Notes: generated from the sequence alone by a model not told the origin. A stretch of DNA of 64,000 nucleotides from Lycium barbarum (GCF_019175385.1 NC_083339.1:77520307-77584306), one strand, 5' to 3'; counted from the stretch's first letter, positions 30,636 through 43,317 are shown. A program made the numbers and translations.

Positions 30636-33632
30636 TGTCACGACCCAACCCCGTAGGCCGCGACTCGTGTCCGAGCAGGACACCTTACGTACCCAATAAC
30701 CCCAAACCAACATATAAATTAGATACGCATATATAAAAGCCAAACGGAGTCGCAAGCTATCGTACATAAGCAGATGTAGCGCAAGAAAGCCGATAAGGCC
30801 GTCACAAAATACATATTATCAGAACATATATACACAACCCACGTATGTGTCTACAGACCTCTACAAACAATACTAACAGAAACATAAGACGGGACAGGGC
30901 CCCGTCATACCCCTGAATAAACATATACATATGTGATAGAAAAGTCTATACCAAAATATGGCTCCGGACAAAGGAGCACTCCAAAACAGCAGAGCAGATA
31001 TCCTAAGCGGGCGGATCTCTGAAGTGGGTATCTGTACCTGCGCGGCATGAAAACGCAGCCCCCGAAGAAAGGGGGTCAGTACGGAATATGTACTGAGTAT
31101 GTTAAGCATGAAGTACAGTAACCAAAATCATAACCGGAACAGAAAGTACAGAAAATGAGTGCAAAGTCCAGAATATCAAAATTCATACTTACAAAACACA
31201 AATAGTGTATGCAGAAACATATATCAAATTCGGCCCCAATACGGGACTCGGTGAACAGAACGTGGCGCCACCCCATCACTGGCGCCGCAACACATCATAC
31301 TTCAGAGTAGGGAATAGCTCTGTAACATATCATAACATATCAGATGGCCGTATCATATCATATCACCAACATCAGAACATAGATGTACATGGCACATCAT
31401 ACTCCGGACCCATGTACATGTCATACCTGCCCCCTCACATCGAGGCACGGCGAACAATGCAGTGGAATACGCTTGATAACAAATCCTGGCCCGGGCTCAG
31501 TGAAAGAAGCATTGAGGCATCCACGAGTAGAGTAGTGAGAAACCAAATGCAGGGTAAAGTATAAAAACATTTACACAGACTCAATCGAAGAACCCAAACA
31601 ACAGATCATTAGAAAGACGTCAGACGATAATCGTAGTGCATACCTTTCGGATGTCACGGTGGATTATGTCAGAACAGAACTTCCGGATTCGTGGTACATA
31701 TCAAAACATTTCATAGGACTTAATGGAATATTTCAAACAGTTGTCGTTTAGGAATTAGAAGAGCAGCCAAGCGTTTGCTTTAGATATCGTTCGAAAACAA
31801 TTCAATAGCACAATAGAAGGGGATTCGGAAATAGTGGGCCTGCCTCGGGTCAACCGAGGTGGCGGGCACAAATTATGTGTAATAAACTTTATGGAGTCGC
31901 TTATGAGGGTTTTAAGGTAATCGGATTTTATTTACAAAAGTTCTAGGTATTTAGACAACTTTTCTAACCATTTGCAACAGAATTAGTTCAATTCCACTGA
32001 ATGGAACAAGGACAAGTTTAGACGCAGGTTCCGAAGAGTTGAGTAGTCCCCGAGGTCCAAATTCAAACCTAATACATCTAGGACATGCCAAGAGAAGGAA
32101 AGGTGGAGCTTTACATACCTTTCTTGCCTTTTACGCTCGCCAAACCTCAAATCCCGTTTCGTCCGAAACCTACAAATGGTCACATCTACCAAATGTTACT
32201 ATAAGGCTTTTGGCATCCAATCTTGAATTAGTACTTGTCTACCGAAATTTCGGCAGCACCTCCCCTATAAATACGACACCCCGAGAATTCAACTCGGCCA
32301 AAATAATTCAACAACAACCCAACAACAACACCAACAACAACAACAATCACTACAAATCACAATATGTCACAATTAGACTTCTTTCCAACATAATGCAATA
32401 GCTTTCATTCCGACTTCGCATTTTCAAATCAATACCAACATGCTCATATTCATTACTAATCAAGATCACTACAATATAATTCGGAAACATTTCATATCAT
32501 TTCTACAATATATTCACAAGATATACAAAATATACAAACTTTCCACCAAAACCATAATTCATCCGAAACCTCTAATTTTCGACATAAATATCCATAACAC
32601 ATTTTCATCCTCCAATTTCATTAACAATAATCATAATTCGTGCCTTAACAATTTCATTTTTCATAATTACATAAATTTACCATAAAATCATAAAACTTCC
32701 CATAACAACTTAACAACCAATCTTTCATGCTAATATGGACTAGCAACCTTCTAAATTCACCAACCAACATAACAATTCACATATAGCTATTTCATAATTT
32801 TTATTTCCGTAATGAAGTCGAAATTAATACTAACAACATCAATAGCAACATCCTCCACATTCTACAAGTTAACTACATCTATTTTCATCCAAAATTCTCT
32901 TCAAATCTCATTCCATAATTCACAATACCAACGGACGAATTTATATCACTATTTGTCCCGTTCTAATCCGTTAAAACTTTAAATAATCTTGTTTGCAATG
33001 AAAAGGAGCCTTATCCATACCTTAAGAATTCAGCCACCACGTTATCACCCTCCTCCTTGGTTGATTTTTACCTCAAATTGAAGACAACGCGACATACAAC
33101 ACTTTTGTCTTCATGGGCTTCGGGATTCGGGGCTCGGATTTTGATCAAAATTGATTTTTCTTCTTTCCAATGCTCTTTTCTCTCTCTCTCCAGAACTTTC
33201 TGGTCTTCTTTGTATGAATAATGAGGAGAAAGACCTGAAATTTCATTTAAAAGGGTGTGGGTAATGGGCCTAACCCGGTTGAGCCCGAGTTGGGCCTAGC
33301 CCACTGACCTTTCGACCTTAAAACATCCATATCTCCTTGTACCCACGTCACCTGGGAAGCCACGGCCTATGGTTGGACAGCTAGTTCAATTATCTACAAC
33401 TTCCATTTCTTGGTACTTTTCCAAATTCCAAACTTATAATACCGTTGTTGCCCCTCAAAGTCAGGTCACCCAAAAACGTTTTCTTAAAAATATTCGCTTG
33501 GAGGGCTTCCACTTTGATTTGGCCCAAGGGTCCTTCATGATTCATATAACTTGTCACATGTTCCAAACAAATATCGATGTGTGGGCTCCACCCCAGCAAA
33601 TAATCCGACGTTCAAAAATACGGGATATAACA
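30636..33632 (-). mobile_element. Element F 5' LTR
   Basis: 2997 bp, nearly identical to 25313-28319. Visible differences include an extra ACAACAACACCA-type unit near 32325 and a ~16-bp deletion near 33540. Hairpin module 31038-31095; fourth hairpin 30888-30906. Confidence 0.95.
31038..31095 (-). other. Three-hairpin LTR module, element F right copy
   Basis: Same as 25715-25772. Confidence 0.72.
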
Positions 33633-33637
33633 ATGAC

Positions 33638-35536
33638 GCAGCGTTCACAAACAAAAGGACGTCAGTACGAAGAATGTACTGAGTATGTAATGCATGATCA
33701 ATATCATTATAGAAGCATAATAAGCAACATAAGAAATAGCATAAGATGGGAGATAGTAGTATCATCATCATAAGCACTTACTTGCCTTTCAAAGGGACTC
33801 TCCATTTCTAATGCATGACTGTGTACATACATCCATATCCGTATCCGTATTCATATCCGTGCTCATTTATGTTTCGTATCCATAATCGTATTCATATACA
33901 TATTCTTATTCGTATTCGTATCACATTCGTATTCATACTAATATCTATATCATATACATATCATTTACATAGCATACCCGACCACGAAGGTTCAGTGTTT
34001 CACGTACCCGACCATGGTTAGGCTCGGTTATCATACATACCTGGCCAACCAAGGCTTCATCATTATCGTCGTTCATTACATCTATCCTTATAGGATTATA
34101 TTTCATATGAGGAATTTAGTACAATCGTAATACATATCAAGAATTATAAGCTTTGTAGCTTTTTGAAGATAGAATCATTGGGAGAGCATCATAGGCTCAT
34201 AGAAGAATAGATATTTGGCCAAAGAACCATGCCTTATGAAAGAAGGGTTAGCCTTACATACCTTTCCGTTCAACTATTTTATCACTTGCACGTTCTCCTT
34301 CAATGCTCACGTTTCTACCTTCATTAGAGTTATACTATCATTAGAAAAACGATAGCTAGCATACATGACTAAGGCTAGAGAAAATTGGATAGCATCTCCT
34401 TTATTTATACGACTTCCTCCATATCATATATCAACTCCCAAACATCAATAATATCATTCGCAACATCATAATAATAGTCTTTATTCATCCACATTATCCA
34501 TATCTCTCAATTCATTTCAAATTATCAATATCCATGGTCATAGCACACTATTATATCCACTCATATACAACGTCTATCCCATGTTCTTAATGGCCTACAT
34601 AACATGATTATAATCATAGCATATCAAGAATCATTACTCAACCCAAGCTACTACTCACAAACATCACTATTCTCATATTCAAGACCCATTTTCTATATCC
34701 TTTTACAATCCAAGTGTTTCAACTTTCAAATACCTTAAAAAACATGAAAATACCATAAATCTTTCCTTAGATGGTGTAGGGATGAACCTTGGGTGAAAAT
34801 ACTTCACTTGAACCAAACCTTGGTTCTCCTCCAATGGAATTTCTTGTGGTCCTCTAACCCTTGGAAGCTTTCTAACACATAAACACTTGATTCTAGTCTT
34901 TGATCTTTGTGTTCTCTTGGACTTGAGTGGAATATGCTTAGAGAAGGGTTTTTGAGCTCTCAACACTTGTAGAATATGAAAAATGAAGTAAAAGAACCCA
35001 AGGCATCTATTTATACAAACACTAAAAATCTGCCCGTCGGGACTTCCACGGACACTTATACGGTCCGTATAGTATTGTACGGTCCGTATAAGTGGTCATG
35101 GTTCAGGAACCAGAAAATCATCTCCCTGCTGGGAGTTATATGGACACCTTATACGGACTGTATAAAGTTATACAGACCGTATAACTGGTCGTATAACTCC
35201 ATTCCTCTTAAATGGTTTCCATCGTTTTGTTCAATCTCCAATCCTTATGGAACCTTCTTAACACTTGTATAATACTTCATTAACAATCTAAGGGACGTTA
35301 TAACTCTTCTCCAAACATCATTAAGTAATCATTAACTCGATACTCGCAATTCCCTTTCGATACCTATCGTATGCCTTGCCTTCTCTTGGTAAACTTTCCC
35401 CTCTTATCTCGAACATCTTTGAAATCTTAATTAGGGTAATCAAATGTCATTCCTTACTTATCGAAATACCGTATACTTCGTGCTCTTCTTTATTCTATTC
35501 ATTGTGCATCAACGAAAAATTTTCCGAGGTGTAACA
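33638..35536 (-). mobile_element. Element E 3' LTR, right piece
   Basis: Continues E's LTR after F, beginning inside the hairpin module (stems 1 and 2 at 33638-33681) and ending CCGAGGTGTAACA before the PPT. It has, in element sense, GGTATGTAAGGC near 34260, a TATAAATAG box at 35006-35014 and an ACGGTCCGT array at 35048-35196. E's LTR totals about 2.36 kb without F. Confidence 0.92.
35048..35196 (-). promoter_or_regulatory. ACGGTCCGT-type motif array and TATA box, E LTR
   Basis: Motifs such as ATACGGTCCGTAT, TACGGTCCGTATA and ATACAGACCGTAT lie within 150 bp. In element sense a good TATA box, TATAAATAG (35006-35014), follows about 35 bp downstream. Confidence 0.65.
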
Positions 35537-35572
35537 TTCTTCCCCCCTTAAGAACATTCATCCTCGAATGTT
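35537..35572 (-). other. Element E PPT with adjacent palindrome
   Basis: Purine tract AAGGGGGGAA on the minus strand beside the LTR; the near-perfect palindrome (AACATTCA/CGAATGTT arms) is at 35553-35572. Confidence 0.85.
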
Positions 35573-35830
35573 CTTAGGGATTTTATAAAAATTTCGCCAG
35601 AGTTTCCCCTATAATATGGCACTACCATCCTGTCATAACAACCCATAATAACAATGCCTCATAGGGCCACAACATAATAGCAATAGAGTTTGGCCACACA
35701 CGACCCAAAAGCATAAAAGGAAAACATACATACCTCATGATCTTGACGTCTCATCTTGGATCTCTTCTAGGGGCTGAAATAAATGCGGGTACTTGGATCT
35801 CATAATTTTTTCCGCTTCCCATGTCATTTA

Positions 35831-36690
35831 TTATCGTTTATTGTTTCTCCATAAAACCTTAACTGAGGCCACCTCTTTATTTCTAAGCCTCCGTACTTGC
35901 CTATCTAATATGGCAATGGGTACCTCTTCATAAGTCAGCTTTTCCATCATTTGAACATCATTTACTGGCACGATCCTAGTAAGATCTCCAACACATTTAC
36001 GAAGCATCGAGACATGGAAAACTGGGTGAACTGACTCCAAATCAGGAGGTAGATCTAATTCATAGGCCACTTTGCCTACCTTGCGCACAATCTCATAAGG
36101 CCCAATGTATCGGGGACTAAGTTTCCCCTTCTTGCCAAATCTCATTACACCCTTCATTGGTGACACTTTTAAGAATACCCAATCTTTCACTTGGAACTCT
36201 AAGTCCCTTCGACGATTATCCGCATAGGACTTTTGATGACTTTGAGCTGCTAATAACCGATCTTGTATGAGCTTGACTTTCTCTCTGGCTTGCTGGACCA
36301 AGTCTGGCCCTATCAATTCAGTCTCTCTTACCTCAAACCACCCAATTGGGGATCTACACTTTCGCCCATATAAAGCCTCATACGGTGCCATTTGAATGCT
36401 AGAATGATAACTATTATTATAAGCAAATTCAATGAGGGGTAAGTGATCATCCCAATTACCTCCAAAATCTATCATACATGCCCGTAACATATCCTTAAGA
36501 GTCTGAATGGTACGTTCAGCTTGTCCATCAGTCTACGGATGAAATGTCGTGCTAAGGCTCACTTGAGTTCCCAAACCCTCTTGGAAGGACTTCCAGAACT
36601 TAGCTATAAACTGAGTCCCTCTATCACAGATAATAGATGCTGGGACACCATGGAGTCGCACTATCTCTTTAACATAAAGCTTTGCATAAT
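35831..36690 (-). pseudogene. Element E integrase, second Asp to chromodomain-like tail
   Basis: Minus-strand frame with GWDDHLPLIEFAYNN-type sequence, the GPF/Y-like SPRYIGPYEIVRKVGKVAYELDL, and the tail IAILDRQVRRLRNKEVASVKVLW, which resembles the plant chromointegrase chromodomain. The catalytic Glu (GQAERT) and second Asp are readable. A CAG-to-TAG change at about 36532 breaks the frame. The gene is cut at 36690 by solo LTR H and resumes at 39292. Confidence 0.9.
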
Positions 36691-36869
36691 TGTTACACCT
36701 CAGAATTTTGGGTTGCTGAATGGTGAATGGACACGTAAGTTAAGGTGTACATGATGTCCCTACAAGTAAGAAGGGATGCTTAATGATTCTAATTAAGATT
36801 CCAAAGACATTTGAGGCAAGGAATGAAAGTTTGTCAAATGAAACTTCACTACAGTTCTGCGAAAGGGGG

Positions 36870-37105
36870 GTTCGACAGTCGTTCTTTGTACTCTCGTACG
36901 GGTCGACGCCTCGTTGATTGTGCCGTAGAATTTATTTAGCACAAAGACCATTCGACGGAGCAGATCAACGCTCCGTCGATCAGTTCGATGGACAGTCCTT
37001 CTCATCGTAGAATGGAAGGAAATGAAAGGTTGCTCACTGGAAATTTCACGACTTCGACGGTCAGATCGACGCTCCGTCGATCTAATCAAAGCTTCATCGT
37101 TCGTA
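36870..37105 (+). promoter_or_regulatory. Variant CGACGGAGCGTCGATC array and TATA box in H
   Basis: Repeated CGACGCTCCGTCGATC, GACGGTC and related palindromic motifs within 240 bp. They sit where other LTRs carry ACGGTCCGT arrays, about 35 bp before TATAAAAAGAG. Confidence 0.55.
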
Positions 37106-38389
37106 CCGTATAATCCTCGTCGGGCAGCTTTGATTTTTTTATAAAAAGAGACCCCAAGTCCTCATTTTTCATTTTCACTCATTCTCCAACTCTCTCCAAA
37201 CCTCTAGAACCTTCTCCATACCATTTCAACACATATCCATGGGAATCAAGGAGTAAACACCAAGAATTAGTAGAATCTAGTGCAAAAGTACTCCCTAGGG
37301 TTTATGGGAACCAAGAATCTCTTTGGTGTTGAAGTGGGGTTTTCCCCATGTGAAGTATTTACATCCAAAGTCCATTCCTACATCATCAAAGGTAAGTTTT
37401 AAGTTCAATTCATGTTATTAAGGTATTGAAAGGTTGAAACACTTGGATTGTGGAAGGAGATAGAAAATGGGTCACGAATGTGTGAATAGTGTCATTGTTG
37501 AGTAGTAGTTTGGGGTGAATTATGAATATTGGTATGTTGTGATTGTAAGTATGTTGTGAACGACATTTAGAACATGGAATAAGTATTATATGTGATAAAA
37601 TGCAATAATGAACTATGATCATGATTATGGAGAAATTGGAGTGAAACTACGAAATGTGGGTAATGTAGATGAATGATGATTGTTGCTTGTGATATTGTGA
37701 ATGTTGTTATGAATGTTTGGGAGTTGATATAGAATATGGGGAAAGTAGTATAAACAAAGGAAATGCTGCCCAATTTTCTTTAGCTTTAGTAAGCACGTTT
37801 AAGTAATCGATTAGTTAATGTTAATGCGAATTATCTTGAAGGTAGAAACGTGGGCATTGAAGGAGAAAAAGCAAGCGATATATTAGTTAAACGAACAAGG
37901 TATGTAAGGCTAGTCCCTTCTTTCTATGGCATGAATCCGATGGCATGATTTTTCCTTCTTCTCCATGAATCCTCTATATCCCGGAAAGCTAAGAGTCTAT
38001 GTTCATGAATATCTACATGAGATAAGAGAGACATTACGAGCCCAATAATGATGATGATGAGCTTAAGTCTAATGATTCTAGAGTTCATGATACGATGTTC
38101 TTATATAGTTAATGATGTCGTTTATTGTATACACTCACCTTATATACTATTTCCTTCAAGGTGAGGTAGAATAATTATAAATGCTCCATAAGGGAATAGG
38201 GGGTTCACAACCTTTTGTCACCCGACATGGCCATAGTTGCCTTCAAGTTCTAATGTATGTTTCTAATGATAAATGTGTAATGATGCTAAGTTATGATACT
38301 TCTATGAGATGATCAATAATGCAAGTTTATAATATGCCTATGCCATGTACGAAAATGTTGAGTTACAATGGGTATATGACGATACGAGT

Positions 38390-38560
38390 CCCCCGTGCCC
38401 AAGAGGCCAGACATGTCACCGCTAAGGCGGGCTGCTTATGATTCAACCGTGCCTAAATGGCCGAGCATGTCACCACTAAGGCGGGCTGCTTATGATTCCA
38501 CCGTGCCTAGAAGGCCGGACATGATCACCACTAGTGGGCGGCATATGATGGTTACTGGGA
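38390..38560 (+). repeat. ~63-bp tandem repeat, about 2.7 copies, in H
   Basis: Units contain CCGTGCCYARRWGGCC, then ACATGTCACC and CTAAGGCGGGCTGCTTATGA. The third copy is partial and diverged. Confidence 0.85.
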
Positions 38561-38745
38561 CGCGGGTTAACGATGAGGATTATGATGCGATGCTATTTGC
38601 TCTATGACAACACATGTACTATGATTATATAAATATACGATATATGTATGAAATGTATTCACCTATGAAACTCATGCAGGTTATATCTTCCTCCTATGGC
38701 TTATGATTCTTCTATTATGTTCATTTCATTCTTGCCTTACATACT

Positions 38746-38802
38746 CAGTACAATGTTCGTACTGACGTCTGTTTTCTTTGGACGCTGTGGTCATGCCCAC
38801 AG
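38746..38802 (+). other. Three-hairpin LTR module in solo LTR H
   Basis: Stem 1 CAGTAC/GTACTG. Stem 2 CGTC/GACG. Stem 3 CTGTG/CACAG, a two-sided change from CTGCG/CGCAG of other families. It ends CACAG|GTAGACAG. Confidence 0.76.
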
Positions 38803-39049
38803 GTAGACAGGGAGGTGAGCTTGATCCAGACTCGTAGGAGCTGTTAGCTGACTTGAGAGCACTCCATTATTCCGGAGGTGCCTTTGATCATTCTTTTATG
38901 TATATATGTATATTTTGGGCATGACTGGGTCCTGTCCCGTCCTTATGTCTAGCACTCTAGTAGAGGCTCGTAGATACGCAGGTGTGGGTAGTATGGTCTC
39001 ACAATATTTCTAATGTATATGTTTATATTATTTTGATAGCCGAAGGGCT

Positions 39050-39132
<83 letters not shown>
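39050..39132 (+). repeat. Compound TA then GT microsatellite in H
   Basis: About 20 TA units followed by about 20 GT units. Confidence 0.92.
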
Positions 39133-39135
<3 letters not shown>

Positions 39136-39291
39136 GTAATTATGTTTCCAAATGAAAAATTATTTTCCTATGATCTGGGTGTTATATTAATGAATGTACG
39201 CCTAATGAGTATGATAAGTAATAGAATGAGTGGTGCTCGGTGGATAGCCCTGGGTACCCGTCATGGCCCCTAACCGGGTCGTGACAATAAT

Positions 39292-39712
39292 CTTCCGCCA
39301 CATATGTCGTTCTGACTGGTAAGAAATGAGCTGACTTCGTGAGTCTATCCACAATCACCCATATAGAAGCATACTTACGACGAGAACGGGGTAAGCCTGT
39401 AATGAAGTCCATGTTAATTACTTCCCACTTCCAAGTTGGAATTTCTATAGCTTGTATCAATCTGCCCGGCTTTTGCTGCTCGATTTTCACTTGTTGACAG
39501 TTGGGACATTGAGCTACGAATCTTGCTATATCTTTCTTCATCCCATTCCACCAATATATAGACTTAAGATCATGGTACATTTTTGTTGCTCCAGGGTGGA
39601 TAGAATAACGGGAACAATGAACTTCTCTTAATATTTGGTGGCGTAAACCAGCCACGTCAGGAACACATACTCTGCCTCGGCATCGGAGAACTCCATCTCC
39701 TGCAATCTCAAA
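39292..39712 (-). pseudogene. Element E integrase N-terminal part
   Basis: Zinc domain complete: [17 protein letters not shown] with [10 protein letters not shown]. The first catalytic region is INMDFITGLP; the frame is open from about 39655 to the H insertion. A TCA-to-TGA stop precedes it at about 39716. Confidence 0.9.
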
Positions 39713-40135
39713 TCATGACTCCTCATTCTGAGGGAGTGTATCTCTGTAATGCATTAGCATGGGATCTTCGTATTGTCGCTCTTTCGCTTCTACATCTAGC
39801 GACGAGACTGCTGAATTCTTAATTGTAGTTCCCCTGCTACTTGAGTCCACTACTCGAATTCCAAGGCTAGCTAACTGCTGGAGCTCACGAGCCATTTCTC
39901 TCTTCTCTGGTCGTACATCATACAAACTTCCTATGGATCTACGGCTAAGAGCGTCAGCCATAACATTTGCCTTTCCAGGGTGATATAGGATATCAACATC
40001 ATAATCTTTTAGCAATTCCAACCATCGTCGTTGCCGCAAATTCAACTCTTTCTACTTGAAGATATACTGAAGGCTCTTATGATCTGTATAAATATCCATA
40101 TGGACACCATATAAATAATGTCTCCACATCTTTAA
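39713..40135 (-). pseudogene. Element E RNase H C-terminus and INT linker
   Basis: Reads [20 protein letters not shown] and ADALSRRS to the linker. A CAG-to-TAG change lies just before LNLRQRR at about 40055. The RNase H is cut at 40135 by element I; the rest continues at 51694. The duplication TTTAA (40131-40135 and 51689-51693) marks the site. Confidence 0.9.
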
Positions 40136-40545
40136 TGTTATATCCCATATTTTCATACATTGGGACGTTTTAAAATAAACGCGACAAGTTAAAAACAAGA
40201 CTATCTTAAGGTACGAAGTAGAGATTTTAACTTCCGGTTTCGTTTCGAGTCACAATTCACCTACAATTTCGTTGGCATGAAAGTATTAATTGAAAATGGG
40301 GATTAAATTAACCATGGTTAGATTAATAAGTGGGATTGGGAACAAAAAAATCAGCCCATTATTTAAAGCCATGTTTGGCCGTGTAGAATAATGGAGTGGT
40401 CAAAGATTCTTGACCCAAGTTAGTGTAGTACACATGGCCAAAATATGGAGTGAATACATAATGTGAAAAAAATCTGATTCACTCCACATTCCACAACTCA
40501 TTTCAACACTTACAAGTTGAAAATACATAGTGAGAGAAAGAGAAG

Positions 40546-40569
40546 CTCTCGGCTAGAGCTAGCCGAGAG
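40546..40569 (+). other. Leader palindrome in I left LTR
   Basis: CTCTCGGCTA, GAGC, TAGCCGAGAG. A (CCATGGCTG/CAGCCATGG, 3764-3787) and L (ATTCGG/CCGAAT, about 61682-61693) have different hairpins at the equivalent place. Confidence 0.75.
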
Positions 40570-42708
40570 TGGTGAGGTGAGTTCAATCCAAAAGAAAATC
40601 AGCTTTCTTCCTCAAATCAACTCCTCATTTAGTGTACAAGAATATTTAGTAGTTGTTGAAAATAAACAAGGAAGTGTAGCACCTCAATAGAGTTGAAGTT
40701 TCGGCCAAGGTGAAGAACAAGATTGAAAGGTAAGAATGCTTATTGTTCTTGTGTTGTATGATGATTTGAATGTATAGTTCATGCATGTTGTTGTTGGATT
40801 GTTGTTGTAGTTGAAGTAGAGAGTGAGCCGTGAGTGAGGTGAAGTCATGATTGATTTCATTTTGCATGTATTGTTGATGAATTGAATATGTACCAACATA
40901 GGTAAATGAACAAAGATTGTAGAAGTTGGTTGTGATGTTGCATGTTGGATATTGGGCTGTTTTTCTTGAATTGAAAATGAGCCGTGTGTTGAAGGTTCTA
41001 ATGAAGTCATGCTTTATCTTCTTTAACATGTATTGGGAATGGATTGAATGTATTGTAGTTGGATAAACGGATAAAAATCATGAAATCGTGGGAAGGGTGT
41101 TGTAGCCGTGAAAAAGGGACTGTTTTCGGGGAGATTTAGGGACTGTTTTGTGTCACCTTTGGATTGTTGTTGTTATGGACATTATGGTGTATTGTATGCA
41201 TGTTGGATATGTGAATTGAGGTGTTAAAGAAATGAATTATGTTGAAGTGTATAGGCAGTCCAAAACCGTGGACAGTTTTGATGTTAGAAGTGAATTTGTG
41301 TGTGTTGAATGTTGATTCTTGTTGCAAACGTTTAGTGAAAGTAAAGTGCATTGATTCAAGTTGAAACTGAAATGATGGTGGGCTGTTGTAGGAATGAAAA
41401 TGAGGTTAAAACAGTTCCAAGAATCATGAAAGTAATGTCATTAAACGTGTTGTTGTTGTTGCAAGTTAAAACTGGAAAATTGCTAAGTGAGAATGGAAAT
41501 GCTATGTGTGTTGTTTAGCCGTGTGTATGAAACAGTTTTGAATGGTGTAGGGACTGCCCAAGCTCCCTAAGTCATGTTTAAACAAGTCTTGATTAATATA
41601 TGAAAGAACGATTAGCAATGTTAGCTTGTAACGCTTGTTGGTTTGAATGCGAACGAAACGTCGTTTAATTGTTAGAAAGGAATTGTGAGTGTCACAATAC
41701 GTATTGAATGCCCTTGTAGACTAATTGTAGATCTTTATATCTTGATATAGGATAAGTGTTTTTGGGCAGCATGTACAAGTTAGAATACAACTAAACGCTA
41801 AAGGTATGTAAAGCCTATTCCTTCTTTCTTTTGGCATGTCCTAGACGTAAGTATGAAACGATATGAACCTTGGGGTAAATTCTATTCTCTAGTTCCATGC
41901 ATGACTTATGATTCTATATTTCATTAAGGCCATTGTCATGTGCCTACAATATGAGTGACTAATGAATAATGTATGAAGGTTCCTATTCTTAAAGGATTGC
42001 ACAATTAGAGACATACTTGACTTTCAAAAGCTACACCAAATTAAAGTGATATATGTACATGAAATCTGAAACGTTTCTTGTGATAGGTTGTTATGAGACT
42101 TGAAATGAACTGAAAATGAATATCATTTTAACACTTTAGAGCTGGTCAGTTGCTTATCCATTGAGTCTCAAAATATGAATTGCATATATGTGGTTGCTTA
42201 TTATTCTGCTCGTGCTTATCGCTATATCCTTCACTGAGTCCCGGGCCAGGATACGTTTTCGTGCGCATGTTTACTATATTATTACCGAGTCCCTCATTAA
42301 AGGGCCGGGACACGTTATATATATATATATGATGATGATGTGATGATATAATGATATGATGATATGATGATGTGATGATATGATGATATGGAGATGATGG
42401 TGGCCAGGAGGGCATATTCCTTATTACCGAGTCCCTCAGGAAAGGGCCGGGACACGTCTATGTTTATGTTATGATGCTATGATTTTAGATTACCGAGTCC
42501 CTCATTAAAGGGTCGGGACACGTTATATATGTTATATACAGAATGATTATGCAGCTTTGATTACAAAACTCTATAATGATAATGATATGAGAATGATACA
42601 GATGAATTATGCTCATAGGCAAGTTTTAAGAAATTCTGGTTGTTGCTCTGAGTCCTACATACTTTTTCTCCTTATGAGTCTATTACTACATTTCATGCTT
42701 TACATGCT

Positions 42709-42764
42709 CAGTACATATTCCGTACTGACCCCCTTTCTTCGGGGGGCTGCGTTCATGCCCGCAG
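42709..42764 (+). other. Three-hairpin LTR module, element I left copy
   Basis: Stems CAGTAC/GTACTG, CCCCC/GGGGG and CTGCG/CGCAG, ending GCAG|GTACAG. Confidence 0.75.
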
Positions 42765-42896
42765 GTACAGACGCTCGTTTCGAAGATCCGCCAGCTTAGG
42801 ATACCTATTCAGCTATTTTGGACTGCTCCCTTGTTCCGGAGCCTAGCTTGTGGTATAACTCCCTTATGTTGTATTCATATGTGTTTGTTTGGGTAC

Positions 42897-42915
42897 GGCG
42901 GGGCCCTGTCCCGCC
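42897..42915 (+). other. Fourth conserved LTR hairpin, GGCGGG/CCCGCC, element I
   Basis: Perfect six-base stem around GCCCTGT. Confidence 0.7.
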
Positions 42916-43317
42916 ATATGATACGGTCATTACTCTTAGAGGTCTGTGGACATCGGTGTGGGTCTGTTTGTAGTTGTTGATGCGTTTTATGTCTATGGCT
43001 TATGTTTGGGGCGTACCCATTCGTAATGGCAGCCTTGTCGGCTTGCATATATATGTATGTTTGGTATTTTGTATATCGTGGAAGCCTTGTCGGCTTGCGT
43101 AGTAATATATATATCTATGTGGTTATTTAAAAGTGCAACTCCTCAGGAGACAGGTGCCTAAGACACACAAAACTTTGACAGATTTAAAATACTCCCTATC
43201 TTTTTATATACAAATGAGATCATGACATGCTAATTGTAAATGACTATAGTTAACAGAAAATATGAGTGTCCAACTCGGGCACTAGTCACGGCCTACGGGG
43301 TTGGGTCGTGACAAAAG

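Larger units (their letters stand above)
25313..33632 (-). mobile_element. Element F, internally deleted Tekay-type element carrying a 5S rRNA-like sequence
   Basis: LTRs 25313-28319 and 30636-33632 (about 3.0 kb each) are nearly identical by eye. The TSD is ATGAC (25308-25312 and 33633-33637). The interior is only 2.3 kb: PBS at the right, then gag, a dead protease start, about 0.9 kb non-coding including a 5S rRNA-like stretch, then the PPT at the left. RT, RNase H and INT are absent, so any movement needed proteins from other copies. Confidence 0.95.
36691..39286 (+). mobile_element. Solo LTR H (Tekay type), plus strand
   Basis: 2596 bp, TGTTACACCTC to CGGGTCGTGACA, TSD ATAAT (36686-36690 and 39287-39291). 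No interior. In order: variant palindrome array (36870-37105), TATA box TATAAAAAGAGACCCC (about 37138), a strong donor-like AAAG|GTAAGTT with GT at 37392, the block GGAAATGCTGCCC near 37759, donor-like AAG|GTATGTAAGG with GT at 37900, a ~63-bp tandem repeat (38390-38560), the hairpin module (38746-38802) and a TA/GT microsatellite. Confidence 0.96.
40136..43313 (+). mobile_element. Element I 5' LTR
   Basis: TGTTATATCCC to GGGTCGTGACA. It includes a perfect leader palindrome at 40546-40569 (10-bp arms CTCTCGGCTA around GAGC), donor-like AAAG|GTAAG (GT at 40730), donor-like AAG|GTATGTA (GT at 41804), GAGTCCC/GGGAC hairpins with TA and GATGATATG repeats (42235-42530), the three-hairpin module (42709-42764), the fourth hairpin (42897-42915) and duplicated AGCC-TTGTC-GGCT hairpins (43029-43046, 43082-43098). 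Confidence 0.95.

Noticed and set aside
38390..38560. Regular repeats that might look like a CRISPR array
   Set aside because: Plant DNA inside an LTR. The units are contiguous tandem copies with no distinct spacers, and there are no cas genes.
40646..41029. Open frames of 108-127 codons on the minus strand of I's LTR, repeated at 49059-49385
   Set aside because: Duplicated because the LTRs are nearly identical. Low-complexity Thr/Ser/Asn/His composition, antisense to the element, no known motif.
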